DNA of 64,000 bases from a virus (IMGVR_UViG_3300000956_000002:1-64000), one strand, 5' to 3'; shown: positions 1-6,956, counted from the first letter of the stretch. A program made the numbers and translations. The notes: a model not told the origin generated them from the sequence alone.

Positions 1-50
1 TGGTGGAGCCGAGGGGATTCGAACCCCTGACCCCCACAATGCCATTGTGG
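1..50 (-). tRNA. 3' half of tRNA-Ala(GGC), probable attachment-site core
   Basis: Read on the minus strand, the segment ends exactly at base 1 with the CCA tail. It contains the 3' acceptor strand CGGCTCC plus discriminator A, a T arm with AGGGG/CCCCT stem and TTCGAAT loop, and an anticodon arm CCACA-ATGGCAT-TGTGG whose centre is GGC (U33 present). T70 in the acceptor fits the G3:U70 identity of alanine tRNAs. No D arm or 5' acceptor strand follows, so this is a 3' fragment, not a working tRNA. Integrating phages usually carry just such a 3' half as the attachment core, restoring the host gene on insertion. The start of a spurious reading frame (MEPRGFEPLTP) over it is typical of tRNA sequence. 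Confidence 0.8.
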
Positions 51-116
51 ACAAAAGTATCAACTGGCGTGGAGTTGAGAGGCATGTCCGTAAATGTTAC
101 CAGTTCGGCATCCATT

Positions 117-407
117 TTACTCCTGATCCGCCGCCGCATTAAAACGCTTTGCTGCTTCGGAGTTCGACATGGCCACAGCTTCGATGCGCGCCAGTTCTTT
201 ATCCGGATCTGCCGGCACGTCCGTACCGGCTTCGAGTGATGGGTCGATGGGTTGAGATGAATTCAGAACTTCGAGAATCCTCCGCGCCTCCTTCAAGGTT
301 GCGTCGTGGTCAACGTCGTCGTAATCAACTTCGAGGCTGATAACTGGACCGTGCAAAAAGAAGCTTTTATCGCCACGGCCTGGGCCAATCATTTTCCATG
401 TTTTCAT
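117..407 (-). CDS. Hypothetical acidic protein, last gene of the left operon
   Basis: A 96-residue acidic protein that I do not recognise. The start at 407 is chosen because GGAAAGAG lies just upstream, giving a good ribosome binding site; a longer in-frame start at 449 lacks one and would run further into the neighbour. The C-terminal half is predicted helical (KELARIEAVAMSNSEAAKRF). It overlaps the upstream gene by the usual 4-base ATGA junction, so it is probably translationally coupled. It is the last gene of the leftward operon before the tRNA fragment. Confidence 0.6.
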   Translation of the reverse strand: MKTWKMIGPGRGDKSFFLHGPVISLEVDYDDVDHDATLKEARRILEVLNSSQPIDPSLEAGTDVPADPDKELARIEAVAMSNSEAAKRFNAAADQE

Positions 408-697
408 AAATCTCTTTCCGCCGCCCGATTGAGCGATCGACAAACCCATTCTTCGAGGTTCAGGCCGGATGCGCGTGCGGCTTTGTTCCAGCGCTCTTTC
501 TCGGCCGGCAACGGCTCGACGTGCAGGTCAGTCAGTTTTTGCCAGCCGGAGCGTGTCATGATCCAGGCTTGGCGGCCGCAGCGATCGCGATACTTCTGGC
601 CGATGTCGCCAGCGATGCGAGGCGGACCGTCGCCGATGATCTGTTTCATCACACGACGAAAGCCGATGGCGGCGCCGTTGTCAAAGAAGCGTTTCAT
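404..697 (-). CDS. Small protein with a ribbon-helix-helix-like C terminus
   Basis: A 97-residue protein. Residues about 63 to 97 (PLPAEKERWNKAARASGLNL and the following EEWVCRSLNRAAE) have the pattern of the helix-helix part of Arc/CopG-type DNA-binding domains, where a polar helix is followed by GLNLEEW and a second helix. The N-terminal half is not recognised. It is coupled at both ends to its neighbours by ATGA overlaps. A regulatory role is an inference from the helix pattern only. Confidence 0.6.
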   Translation of the reverse strand: MKRFFDNGAAIGFRRVMKQIIGDGPPRIAGDIGQKYRDRCGRQAWIMTRSGWQKLTDLHVEPLPAEKERWNKAARASGLNLEEWVCRSLNRAAERDL

Positions 698-870
698 TTG
701 GCACCTGCGTCCTTTGATGTGATCTCCAAAATGTCCTCGTCGAAAGTGATCGTCACAGCATCCGCGTTCACGGTTCGACTGTCGAGTTGCTGCAACTCAT
801 GCGCCGTGACGACAATGTAGCCGGTGTATTCCCCGGCGTTCTGCTCGTATTTAATCGTCCAATTTTTCAT
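694..870 (-). CDS. Small hypothetical protein (58 aa)
   Basis: The minus strand reads a 58-residue protein beginning MKNWTIKYEQNAGEYTGYIV and ending TSKDAGAK. It starts after a GAGAGA-type ribosome binding site at 870 and stops in an ATGA overlap with the next gene. The pattern is beta-rich with a short alternating hydrophobic segment. Its support is the clean ribosome site, the coupling and the absence of a better gene in any frame. Function unknown. Confidence 0.6.
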   Translation of the reverse strand: MKNWTIKYEQNAGEYTGYIVVTAHELQQLDSRTVNADAVTITFDEDILEITSKDAGAK

Positions 871-919
871 GATCTCTCAATGCGCCCGCCGCTGCGACGG
901 AAGGCGGATGAAAGGTCAG

Positions 920-1141
920 TTACTCAGCGTGTCCGATTTCCTTCGCCCACGATTCCCAAAAGTGGGCCGGATGCGCCGTCGCTTCCCGTTGGATATGGTG
1001 AAGCTGCGGTTTGTTTTCCTGCATGACTTCAGCCAATTCGAAGAGGCGTCCGTCGTCGGTTTTGAACGTGACGCGCCACGCTGAGGATTCGCGGAAGCGC
1101 GACGGCATAGGTTTTGCGGAGACAATTTCGGTGATATTCAT
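920..1141 (-). CDS. Hypothetical protein, 73 aa
   Basis: Starts at MNITEIVSAKPMPSRF and has a compact alpha/beta composition with a stretch WRVTFKTDDGRLFELAEV that looks like a small beta sheet. A longer frame runs upstream, but it would overlap two other plausible small genes, so the internal ATG at 1141 is preferred although the ribosome site is weak. Not recognised. It lies within the leftward operon. Confidence 0.55.
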   Translation of the reverse strand: MNITEIVSAKPMPSRFRESSAWRVTFKTDDGRLFELAEVMQENKPQLHHIQREATAHPAHFWESWAKEIGHAE

Positions 1142-1158
1142 TTTGTGAAAGGTTGAGG

Positions 1159-1278
1159 TTAAAAATAAATCATGAATGCGAGCAAGCTGACAAATCCCGC
1201 CGCGGCCAGCACAACAGCCAGGCCAGCGAATTTCAGGAACTCGCGCAGGGTTAAGGGTTCGTTGTTGTGAAGGCTCAC
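1159..1278 (-). CDS. Small single-span membrane protein
   Basis: A 39-residue protein with a GTG start at 1278. A polar N terminus (VSLHNNEPLTLREFLKF) is followed by about 20 hydrophobic residues (AGLAVVLAAAGFVSLLAFMI), a clear membrane segment. The start overlaps the stop of the upstream gene. Phage operons often carry such one-span peptides; no function can be assigned. Confidence 0.55.
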   Translation of the reverse strand: MSLHNNEPLTLREFLKFAGLAVVLAAAGFVSLLAFMIYF

Positions 1279-1385
1279 GATTGCCTCGCAATCTCCAGCG
1301 CCTTGCGTAGCTCGCTGATTTCAAACTCCAGCCGTTCAGTAAAATCCTCTCGGCTCTCGGCGCTGTAAATGTGATGGATCAACAA
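1275..1385 (-). CDS. Short coiled-coil peptide
   Basis: A 36-residue reading frame with a TTG start that overlaps the stop codon of ardA. The product is mostly charged helix (ERLEFEISELRKALEIARQS) with heptad-like leucines and isoleucines. The support is the start/stop overlap at both ends and the fit between neighbours; the non-ATG start makes the call moderate. Function unknown. Confidence 0.45.
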   Translation of the reverse strand: MLIHHIYSAESREDFTERLEFEISELRKALEIARQS

Positions 1386-1927
1386 TCGCGACAACGGATC
1401 ACTCGATCGTGCGCCATGCGTTCCCAATCGACGTAATTAATCGGACTCCACCAGTTTTTTTCATCCCGCTTGTATTCGCCGGTTTCCTCCCAAAAGTTTT
1501 CTACGTAATCGGCCAGTGAATCCCACTCGCCGCGGTTCTTTTCTTCGAAGGCGCTCACCGCGCTTTCAACGTCGTCCTTGTAGTCGCTGTCGCCGTGGTC
1601 GTAGAAGTGGGCAAAGATTTGCCCGTGTTCTTCAATTGCCTTTGCTAACGCCGCAACAGTGTCGAACGATTCGGACTCGCTCAATTTAATCGGCCCAAAT
1701 CCTTCGTAATCGTGAATCGCCCATTCTTCGGCTCCAGGTTCCGGCGACCGCTTCAACATCGCATCGACCGCCGCGCGGATGTCGTCCGCGTCTTGGTCCG
1801 CGTCGATCCATTCGCCATGCAACGTGCCGGCGTTGTAAGCTGCCAGGCACGCAACATAGATTCGGATCGTGCTGCCCGTTGAATTTTGGCCCTGCTTCTC
1901 TTCGTTATCGGTGCTCATCGTGTTCAT
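1379..1927 (-). CDS. ardA: ArdA-like anti-restriction protein
   Basis: ArdA proteins mimic B-form DNA and block type I restriction-modification enzymes. The 182-residue product has the family landmarks: IRIYVACLAAYNAGTLHGEW near residue 20, then PGAEEWAIHDYEGF, and a strongly acidic C-terminal two thirds ending in a YVENFWEETGEY and WWSPINYVDWERMAHD region. The length matches the usual 165 to 185 residues. The start at 1927 follows AGAGAGAAAGT; a longer frame begins upstream at 2011 without a ribosome site. The gene sits inside the leftward operon, which suits early expression before host restriction acts. Confidence 0.88.
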   Translation of the reverse strand: MNTMSTDNEEKQGQNSTGSTIRIYVACLAAYNAGTLHGEWIDADQDADDIRAAVDAMLKRSPEPGAEEWAIHDYEGFGPIKLSESESFDTVAALAKAIEEHGQIFAHFYDHGDSDYKDDVESAVSAFEEKNRGEWDSLADYVENFWEETGEYKRDEKNWWSPINYVDWERMAHDRVIRCRDC

Positions 1928-2029
1928 ACTTTCTCTCTTTTCCAGGCATGCCCCCGGCGGCTCCGCATTCGTGCGGCTCGTTTGGCGTTTCGCCATTGCG
2001 CGGATTGTCAAATCCGCGACATGGAGGAA

Positions 2030-2122
2030 CTACCGCTTGCCTCGCGTCCAATGCGTCCAGTGATTCGGATTGCGCTTTCTGGCCATGCGACGGCGTTTTG
2101 AGAGGTTCGCTTTTTTCTTCAT
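2030..2122 (-). CDS. Very basic 30-residue peptide
   Basis: Reads MKKKANLSKRRRMARKRNPN followed by HWTHWTRGKR. The gene overlaps the stop of the upstream gene in ATGA fashion. More than one third of residues are Lys or Arg, so binding to nucleic acid is likely on charge alone. The 100 bases between it and ardA hold no further gene that I can see. Confidence 0.5.
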   Translation of the reverse strand: MKKKANLSKRRRMARKRNPNHWTHWTRGKR

Positions 2123-2463
2123 ACCTTTTGCATCGTTGCGAGCGCCTTCGTCATTCCCCTGTCAACCGTCCAGCTTGAGCCGGGCGCAAGGCCGGGAATA
2201 CGTTTAGGTTCGTTCGTTTCGCGTGGGTCGTTCTCGTAATCCCAACTCGCGCAGCCGCACGTGTAGCCATTGGCCGCGCCGCATTCCTCGCAGCCGATAC
2301 CAGCAATTGAAGTCTGCCGCGCCTCCGACTCAGCCCGATCCCGCGCCGATTGCTCGCGCTCCGCTTGTATCCGCGCCCCGTCCGCCGTCACTTCGCCAGC
2401 CAAGTTGAAGTTATCGGCCGCGAACGACATTTCGAACTGTTGGATTGCTGGGCGTCGTTTCAT
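2119..2463 (-). CDS. Hypothetical protein with a small zinc-knuckle motif
   Basis: A 114-residue protein. The N-terminal half is a charged helix (ADGARIQAEREQSARDRAES). Residues about 58 to 70 contain CEECGAANGYTCGCASW, four cysteines arranged as CxxC...CxC, which suggests a metal site. The N and C termini overlap the neighbouring genes by 4 bases. Not recognised beyond the Cys cluster. Confidence 0.6.
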   Translation of the reverse strand: MKRRPAIQQFEMSFAADNFNLAGEVTADGARIQAEREQSARDRAESEARQTSIAGIGCEECGAANGYTCGCASWDYENDPRETNEPKRIPGLAPGSSWTVDRGMTKALATMQKV

Positions 2464-2741
2464 CGTGCGCCCCCAGCCGGTTGAATGTTCACGTCCGCCA
2501 ACGTTTCAATTTTGAGCGTCTTTTCAGCGTAGGCTTGCGCGTCCTGACTCAACGCAAGCAAGTCTGGCCCGTCATAATCTCCAACCCCGCGCATATCCAC
2601 CAAATCCCCGTTGCGCTTGTCGAATTGAAACCAGATGGAACGCTCAGGCAGTCCAGAGCATGGCCAAGTGTCCTTGAATGCTTCCACCTCAGCCCGCGAG
2701 ACGGTGACAGAGTGAAAACAGCCGTTGTCGTGGTATTTCAC
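2460..2741 (-). CDS. Hypothetical protein, 93 aa
   Basis: Begins MKYHDNGCFHSVTVSRAEVE. It has an alpha/beta pattern with WFQFDKRNGDLVDMRG in the middle. Coupled to both neighbours through 4-base overlaps. No family is recognised. Its place between the GGRGI nuclease and ardA puts it among early, host-takeover type genes. Confidence 0.6.
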   Translation of the reverse strand: MKYHDNGCFHSVTVSRAEVEAFKDTWPCSGLPERSIWFQFDKRNGDLVDMRGVGDYDGPDLLALSQDAQAYAEKTLKIETLADVNIQPAGGAR

Positions 2742-3004
2742 AGTTGCCCCCTTTCCGCCGCCGCCTGAGCGCGAAGGATGCGCCCGGCTTCCGCGTAATC
2801 TGACGACATAGACGCCTCAGCCCATGGATTGCGCGCCACCGATGCCGCAACCCGCTCGCAATAGAGCGCGCCGCTGTTCAATTCGTCCTGCGACGTTCCA
2901 ACATCACGGCGAATGCAACGAACGATCATTGCAACCTTGGGCGAACTAGGCGCCGGGATTAAAGGCACCTCGAACGCTTCCGGCGCGTGAAAGTGAGCGT
3001 TCAT
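2738..3004 (-). CDS. Hypothetical protein, 88 aa
   Basis: An 88-residue helical protein (MNAHFHAPEAFEVPLIPAPS at the start, AEAGRILRAQAAAERGQL at the end). It directly follows the GGRGI-type nuclease gene with an ATGA overlap. The tail resembles small phage proteins that carry an alanine-rich helix, but no family is recognised. Confidence 0.6.
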   Translation of the reverse strand: MNAHFHAPEAFEVPLIPAPSSPKVAMIVRCIRRDVGTSQDELNSGALYCERVAASVARNPWAEASMSSDYAEAGRILRAQAAAERGQL

Positions 3005-3639
3005 ACAATCGCCCTTTCCGCTTCAGTGCGCTTATATCCCAACGGAGCCAGGAGGAGATGCTCTGCCCAACCCTTCGCATACCGGAGCCTAACAACACCA
3101 TGAGGCAAGTTGACCGCTTTTTCCCAATCACTGGCAGTCTTCGTCTCCCCCTTTATCGTGATGAACCGCGGCGGATTCTTGCGGGTGTGTGCCAGTGGCT
3201 CTAATAGCCTTTCCTCAGGCCACCCCATTCTAAGCCGATTCCACAGAGTCCATTCTGGAAGACTGGCGATGCGGCACCATTCGCTTGCTGTTTTGGTTTG
3301 CCCACTAATTGTAATTCGGCGCGAGCGCCTTTGGTTATTCCGCTGTTCTTGCTCGGTCGCCCATTTGCAGTTGCCCGGCTCGTAGTTCCCATTTACGTCT
3401 TTACGCTCAATGGAGTGTTCCACGCTTGGTTTAAGCCCCATATCTGCCACGAAATTCTCGAACGAATTATCCCAACGTTCGCAGACTGTGATCCCGCGCC
3501 CGCCATAGTTTTTAAAACCAGGATTCTTTGGATTCTTGCACCGCTGGCGCATCCCTTCCCACGTCTTATACGTTAAGAATTCGAGAGATTTTTTATCCCC
3601 CTTACTACTGAAGCCGTGCCTCAGGTTTCGTTTGTTCAT
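3001..3639 (-). CDS. GGRGI-type putative homing endonuclease (copy 1)
   Basis: A 212-residue protein. Residues about 24 to 100 carry the pattern YKTWEGMRQRCKNP, NYGGRGITVCERW, FVADMGLKP, a SIERKDVNGNYEPGNCKWAT block and a QRNNQRR end. This signature occurs in a large group of phage proteins related in layout to HNH/His-Me and AP2-type homing endonucleases; the catalytic residues are not certain. The C-terminal part has two repeats (ISGQTKTASEWCRIASLP and IKGETKTASDWEKAVNLP), each helix-turn-helix-like and probably DNA-recognition modules. It is the first gene of the leftward operon, which is unusual for a free-standing homing gene. Two more copies lie at 11745 and 34897. Confidence 0.75.
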   Translation of the reverse strand: MNKRNLRHGFSSKGDKKSLEFLTYKTWEGMRQRCKNPKNPGFKNYGGRGITVCERWDNSFENFVADMGLKPSVEHSIERKDVNGNYEPGNCKWATEQEQRNNQRRSRRITISGQTKTASEWCRIASLPEWTLWNRLRMGWPEERLLEPLAHTRKNPPRFITIKGETKTASDWEKAVNLPHGVVRLRYAKGWAEHLLLAPLGYKRTEAERAIV

Positions 3640-3641
3640 AT

Positions 3642-3756
3642 CTCACAACATTTGAAAATCTCCCCAGCTTTGTTGTGAGCCGCGCAAGAACGCGGATTGA
3701 CCGGATAACCGGCAGCCAGGGAGATTAAATCATTTTGAAGGTCCGCACTCACAACA
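3642..3756. repeat. CTCACAACA repeats in the leader of the left operon
   Basis: The nonamer CTCACAACA occurs at 3642..3650, as its exact reverse complement at 3671..3679, and again in direct orientation at 3748..3756. The first two form a perfect 9-bp inverted repeat with a 20-base spacer, immediately upstream of the first leftward gene. The third lies at the inferred transcription start. This could be an operator for a regulator other than the main repressor, or a leader hairpin. Confidence 0.55.
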
Positions 3757-3813
3757 ATACGGAATCTATCAAACTATTTCCCGTAATCAATATCTATTTT
3801 ACGGAATACGGAT
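3757..3813. promoter_or_regulatory. Cluster of TTACGGAA-type operator half-sites
   Basis: Four related words lie within 57 bases: ATACGGAAT at 3757, TTCCCGTAAT at 3777, TTTTACGGAATACGGAT at 3797..3813 with two overlapping half-sites. They match halves of the palindrome TTCCGTAATTTACGGAA found elsewhere in gaps between genes. They overlap the leftward promoter, so repression of the ardA operon by the phage repressor is a natural inference. Confidence 0.6.
3763..3790 (-). promoter_or_regulatory. Leftward sigma70-like promoter of the ardA operon
   Basis: On the minus strand TTGATT (3790..3785) is followed after 16 bases by TAGATT (3768..3763), a reasonable -35/-10 pair. It lies about 125 bases upstream of the first gene and inside the operator cluster. 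No other promoter-like pair is evident closer to the gene. Confidence 0.45.
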
Positions 3814-3825
3814 AACGCGCTGGAA

Positions 3826-4020
3826 ATGAACGAAATAAAAATGTTTGCGCTAACCTCCGATTTTTCACGCTATCAAACAGTAAATCACGACGACACCCAC
3901 CAAACACGCATGGATAAAGGGCCAAATGCACTTCAGCCACTCCGAAAATCGACTTCCAGGCCCTCAAAATCGCATTTCACCCTTTGTTTATCGGCCCAGA
4001 AGCGTTGTCGTCCGATTTAA
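3826..4020 (+). other. Doubtful short open frame in the non-coding block
   Basis: A 64-codon frame beginning MNEIKMFALTSDF. It has no good ribosome site, an unusual composition rich in Thr, Ser and Gln, and no link to a neighbouring gene. I list it only because it is the best open frame between the operators at 3813 and position 4050. It is more likely part of a non-coding region. Confidence 0.15.
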
Positions 4021-4106
4021 ATGCTCAACAATCAAACATCCATTCATCCAAATTAATTGCAGGGATTGGGGAACGAGGAAAGACGGGCTTCTTTGTCAGT
4101 CCTAAA

Positions 4107-4128
4107 AATGTTAGTCACGTCTAACATT
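4107..4128. repeat. Perfect 8-bp inverted repeat
   Basis: AATGTTAG and CTAACATT flank a 6-base centre (TCACGT). It stands alone in the gene-free block and is not related to the TTCCGTAA operator family. It could be a protein-binding dyad or a hairpin of a structured transcript. Confidence 0.5.
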
Positions 4129-4519
4129 GGCCTGGTCGCCAAAATCTGCATTCCGATTCAACTCTCGAACGATCCCCGCTCCACTCGATACGCTCGCTTT
4201 TTGGATGACATTCGGACACCACCGGAGCTAAGTAGCATGATTGCAGGCTGTCACATCACAGTGTGGATGTGGTAGTCGTGGGTTTAATTGCGTGTTTTGA
4301 AGTGGAGCCGAATTGAGGCCGACGACCTGGCCCACATACGCGCGCGTGAGCAGAAAGCGATCGGGGGTATGCCGACGGGTCGCGGTTTTTCTCAGTTATG
4401 TGGTCAGCACACACATGCTTGGATTTTCAGGCTCGAATTTTGGCAGGTGGATTTTCGGGTTGATCGAGCGAATGGAATTTACGGAAAGCGGGAGTGAGAT
4501 TTTTGGTCGAATTTTGAGA

Positions 4520-5040
4520 CAGTTATCCCCACGTCAATAACTGCGACGGAACGAACGTTCTCACGATCCCCTGGAATGAGGAACCCTTCCGGTCAGCGGT
4601 AAAGGGTGGAGCGTGGCGTGAGACGGGTTTCCCCTCTTTCGAGGGAACTGACTGTCGAGCCTGTGGCATCCTCTGGGAATGGTGGTTTAAACCGGTCCAA
4701 ACTTGCAGCACTTGGGCTCTCTTCGGTGTGTTGTTGGTGACGCTGGGGGCCGGTTAAGGCTTCTAACAGCGCCGCGGATGCTATGGGGTTTTGGAGATGG
4801 GTATCCAGGCCGCGGGGTGCGAATGCAAAGGAGCCGCCTTTTTGGCGAGTCGGTTGGCATTGCAACTTAAGCATGGCGGCAATGAACTCGAAGTTACGGA
4901 TTTGGTCAAGGGAGAAAAATGGGTATTGCGTAATTTCCGGAATGATGTATTTCTAACCGTATAGGGACCGCTCCACGCGGAACTTTCGAGCCCCGCTGCC
5001 TGCGACTTAAGCAATCTCGGCACGGGGCTCTTTCTTTTCT
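4520..5040 (+). ncRNA. Candidate structured RNA ending in a terminator
   Basis: From about 3640 to 5070 no frame on either strand looks protein-coding. The part from 4520 is dense in short complementary segments: CAGTTAT/ATAACTG (4520..4526 and 4537..4543), a CCCTC-TTTC-GAGGG hairpin near 4636..4650, CCGC/GCGG near 4970, and a final long GC-rich hairpin with a T-rich tail. The translated shadows on the minus strand look like those over rRNA or other structured RNA genes (Arg, Pro, Ser, Leu rich). Large ornate RNAs such as GOLLD and ROOL are known from phages, often near tRNA genes. I cannot show that this is one of them. Confidence 0.4.
4988..5040 (+). terminator. Rho-independent-type terminator
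   Basis: GAGCCCCG (4988..4995) pairs with CGGGGCTC (5023..5030), extended by TGCC/GGCA inside after one bulged C, and is followed by TTTCTTTTCT. It reads on the plus strand and closes the gene-free block just before the promoter of the rightward operon. Confidence 0.7.
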
Positions 5041-5042
5041 GT

Positions 5043-5070
5043 TTGACATCCGTGATCCGTAGATTACGGT
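5043..5070 (+). promoter_or_regulatory. Rightward promoter overlapped by an operator
   Basis: TTGACA (5043..5048), 16 bases, then TACGGT (5065..5070), with the dyad CCGTA-GAT-TACGG at 5057..5069 lying across spacer and -10. The dyad belongs to the dispersed TTCCGTAA-type palindromes. The first gene starts only a few bases downstream, so the transcript would have a very short leader. Binding of a repressor here would block the whole rightward operon. Confidence 0.6.
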
Positions 5071-5076
5071 TTGGCC

Positions 5077-5358
5077 ATGCTTAAGTCGGAAAATACCACT
5101 TCACCTGCCTCCATCACGCTTCGGACCCGGAAGGGTTTGGAGAGATCACTTTTAGCCGCGATTTGGAAATACGCAGATAAGTGCGCCAGCGCGTGTGGTC
5201 ACGAAAAGAACATCGAGGAGCACGAAGAGTTTTTGGTTTTCAAAGTTTTCCCATTGATCGAAGAGGCGATGAGGACGGCGCACGCGGCGGGGGTAAATGG
5301 CGTCTCATGGGAGGAGTGGGCCAAGGCGAAGAAAAATCTGGTTCTGCCGTGCATATGA
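5077..5358 (+). CDS. Hypothetical protein, first gene of the right operon
   Basis: A 93-residue, mostly helical protein (LERSLLAAIWKYADKCASAC, then a charged middle and VSWEEWAKAKKN). An in-frame TTG lies 6 bases upstream of the ATG at 5077. It overlaps the PP-loop enzyme gene by 4 bases (ATGA), so the two are probably coupled. Not recognised; a small partner of the enzyme is possible from the pairing alone. Confidence 0.6.
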   Translation: MLKSENTTSPASITLRTRKGLERSLLAAIWKYADKCASACGHEKNIEEHEEFLVFKVFPLIEEAMRTAHAAGVNGVSWEEWAKAKKNLVLPCI

Positions 5359-6347
5359 CCCCGACCAAGACAGTCCTTCAACTTCTGCTGACGACGCTCG
5401 TTCTGCGGATCCGGAACAACGGGCGGCGCCTGAATTTGATTGGGCTGTCGGGCGGGAAGGATTCGACGCGATTGGTCGCCTGGGCGATTCACGAGAGTGG
5501 GTATCCCATCGAGAGTTTGATCTTCACGTTTTGTGACACCGAAAATGAATACGACGAAGTTTACCAGCAGATCGCCGCTTTGGATGCCTATGTTCAGTCG
5601 TTTGGATGCAAGCCGATTGTACGCCTCCGCGCTAAAGGAAAGTGGGTGGAAACGTTCCGAATGTTCCCTCTTTTTCTTGCCCTATGCCTTTGGAAAGGGC
5701 GTTTTCCGTCGGCAAAAACTCGGTTCTGCACGCAATTCCTGAAGATCAAACCGACGGAAGAATTCATCTCGACGCTGGTTTGGCAGGGCTACGAGATCGT
5801 CAGCCATTCAGGCGTGCGCGCCGCGGAATCGATCGAGCGTTCGACGATGCAGGAATGGGCACTGGATATGTTCGGTTGCCGGACCCGTCGGCCGATCCTC
5901 AAAGAGACGTTGGAAGATGTGTGGCGTGCGCATCACAAATATGGGTTGCCGATCAACCCGCTCTACAAGGCCGGGTGGAAGCGCGTGGGCTGCCGACTGT
6001 GCATCATGTCCAATAAGGCGGACGTGCGGCGGACGGTCAAAAAGCGGTCGTGGGTGATCGATCTGTATCGCGAGTGGGAAATTGCGGTTGGAAATTATCG
6101 GAAAAAGAAAAAGCGCATCACGGATTTCTCGTCGTGGTTCCACCGTCGCACAGTGCCGCTGGTTCAACGCTCCAGGTTGGTCGATACCAAGCAGGGGCCG
6201 ATGATGGTGGCGACGATCGATGACGTGGCGCGCTGGAGTTTGACCGAGCGCGGCGGGAAACAGGCGCTCGCAGACTTCATGTTCGAAGAGGAGAACTTCG
6301 ATTGGGATGACGCCCATGCTCCGTGCCAGTCGGGATTTTGCGAATGA
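5355..6347 (+). CDS. PAPS reductase-like PP-loop enzyme
   Basis: A 330-residue member of the phosphoadenosine phosphosulfate reductase/ATP-pyrophosphatase fold. The PP-loop LIGLSGGKDSTRLVAW is at residues about 28 to 43. Other family marks are FCDTENEYDEVYQQI, a cluster of Cys (TRFCTQF, KRVGCRLCIMS) that could bind metal or an iron-sulfur cluster, and SGVRAAES. The start at 5355 is fixed by the ATGA overlap. PP-loop proteins of this kind are common in phages and plasmids; relatives include DndC of DNA phosphorothioation and tRNA-thiolating enzymes. Here no dnd-like partners are visible, so the substrate is unknown. It ends with PCQSGFCE. Confidence 0.8.
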   Translation: MTPTKTVLQLLLTTLVLRIRNNGRRLNLIGLSGGKDSTRLVAWAIHESGYPIESLIFTFCDTENEYDEVYQQIAALDAYVQSFGCKPIVRLRAKGKWVETFRMFPLFLALCLWKGRFPSAKTRFCTQFLKIKPTEEFISTLVWQGYEIVSHSGVRAAESIERSTMQEWALDMFGCRTRRPILKETLEDVWRAHHKYGLPINPLYKAGWKRVGCRLCIMSNKADVRRTVKKRSWVIDLYREWEIAVGNYRKKKKRITDFSSWFHRRTVPLVQRSRLVDTKQGPMMVATIDDVARWSLTERGGKQALADFMFEEENFDWDDAHAPCQSGFCE

Positions 6348-6475
6348 AAAATAAAACGATAGAACCGTGGGCGATTTGGGGATGGAAGATTCATCGTCCG
6401 GTCGAGAAAACAGTGAAGCGCAAGAAGGCTTCAAAGAAACGGCGCTCCCAGCCCGAACTTTTCCAGGCAGCATGA
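6344..6475 (+). CDS. Small basic protein (43 aa)
   Basis: Begins MKNKTIEPWAIWGWKIHRPV and continues with a Lys/Arg-rich tail (KRKKASKKRRSQPELFQ). It overlaps the PP-loop gene by ATGA and the next gene by ATGA, which supports it as a real coupled gene. Basic charge suggests nucleic acid binding. Confidence 0.5.
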   Translation: MKNKTIEPWAIWGWKIHRPVEKTVKRKKASKKRRSQPELFQAA

Positions 6476-6783
6476 AACCAATCCCATTTATTCAATTCCT
6501 GCGACCGCACGGTGAGCAACGCCATACCGAGATTGATCTCGAAGATGATTGCTATGCGAAATACGAACAGATCAAAGCGGCGGGCGCGCGGCTGACGGCT
6601 GAGATTTTTGATGGCGGCGAATGTTCCTTCTGTATCGAGGAGCCGGAGCTTGGTGATTACGAGATTTTGATTGTCCAGAACGGACCGAAGGTGCCGGTCG
6701 AGATCACGAAGATGTTGCGCCGATTTGATCCGGCTAATTTCGAGGCGTGGAAAAAGGCATCTATGGCAGAGGAGGAAGTTTGA
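6472..6783 (+). CDS. Hypothetical acidic protein, 103 aa
   Basis: Starts MKPIPFIQFLRPHGEQRHTE. An alternating beta pattern (IDLEDDCYAKYEQIKAAGAR then LTAEIFDGGECSFCIEE) suggests an alpha/beta fold. The start is set by the overlap with the upstream gene; a longer frame begins upstream at 6367 in the same register. It is a type of small phage protein often called conserved hypothetical; no function known. Confidence 0.6.
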   Translation: MKPIPFIQFLRPHGEQRHTEIDLEDDCYAKYEQIKAAGARLTAEIFDGGECSFCIEEPELGDYEILIVQNGPKVPVEITKMLRRFDPANFEAWKKASMAEEEV

Positions 6784-6935
6784 CCCCCGAAGAACAATCC
6801 GCAGAGATCGCGCGCCTGAAAACGATCATCGATCACCTGCACGGGCATCTGCATTTGACGCAGGGGAAGTTGGATGCCGCGCGTCGGGAGATTGATCGGC
6901 TGAAGGGGAAACCCGTGGAGGAGACGACGGAATGA
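6780..6935 (+). CDS. Short coiled-coil protein with TTG start
   Basis: A 51-residue product, TPEEQSAEIARLKTIIDHLH followed by a second helix (KLDAARREIDRLKGK). The leucine and isoleucine spacing fits a coiled coil. The TTG start overlaps the TGA of the upstream gene (TTGA), a non-canonical version of the coupling used throughout this operon. Confidence 0.5.
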   Translation: MTPEEQSAEIARLKTIIDHLHGHLHLTQGKLDAARREIDRLKGKPVEETTE

Positions 6936-6956
6936 ATCGCTGCGACTTTTAATTTT

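Noticed and set aside
3-239. Open frame beginning MEPRGFEPLTP
   Set aside because: It is the translation of the tRNA-Ala fragment and following non-coding sequence, a well known false protein.
4057-4540. Short plus-strand frames in the gene-free block
   Set aside because: No ribosome sites, poor composition and mutual overlap; they fit non-coding sequence better.
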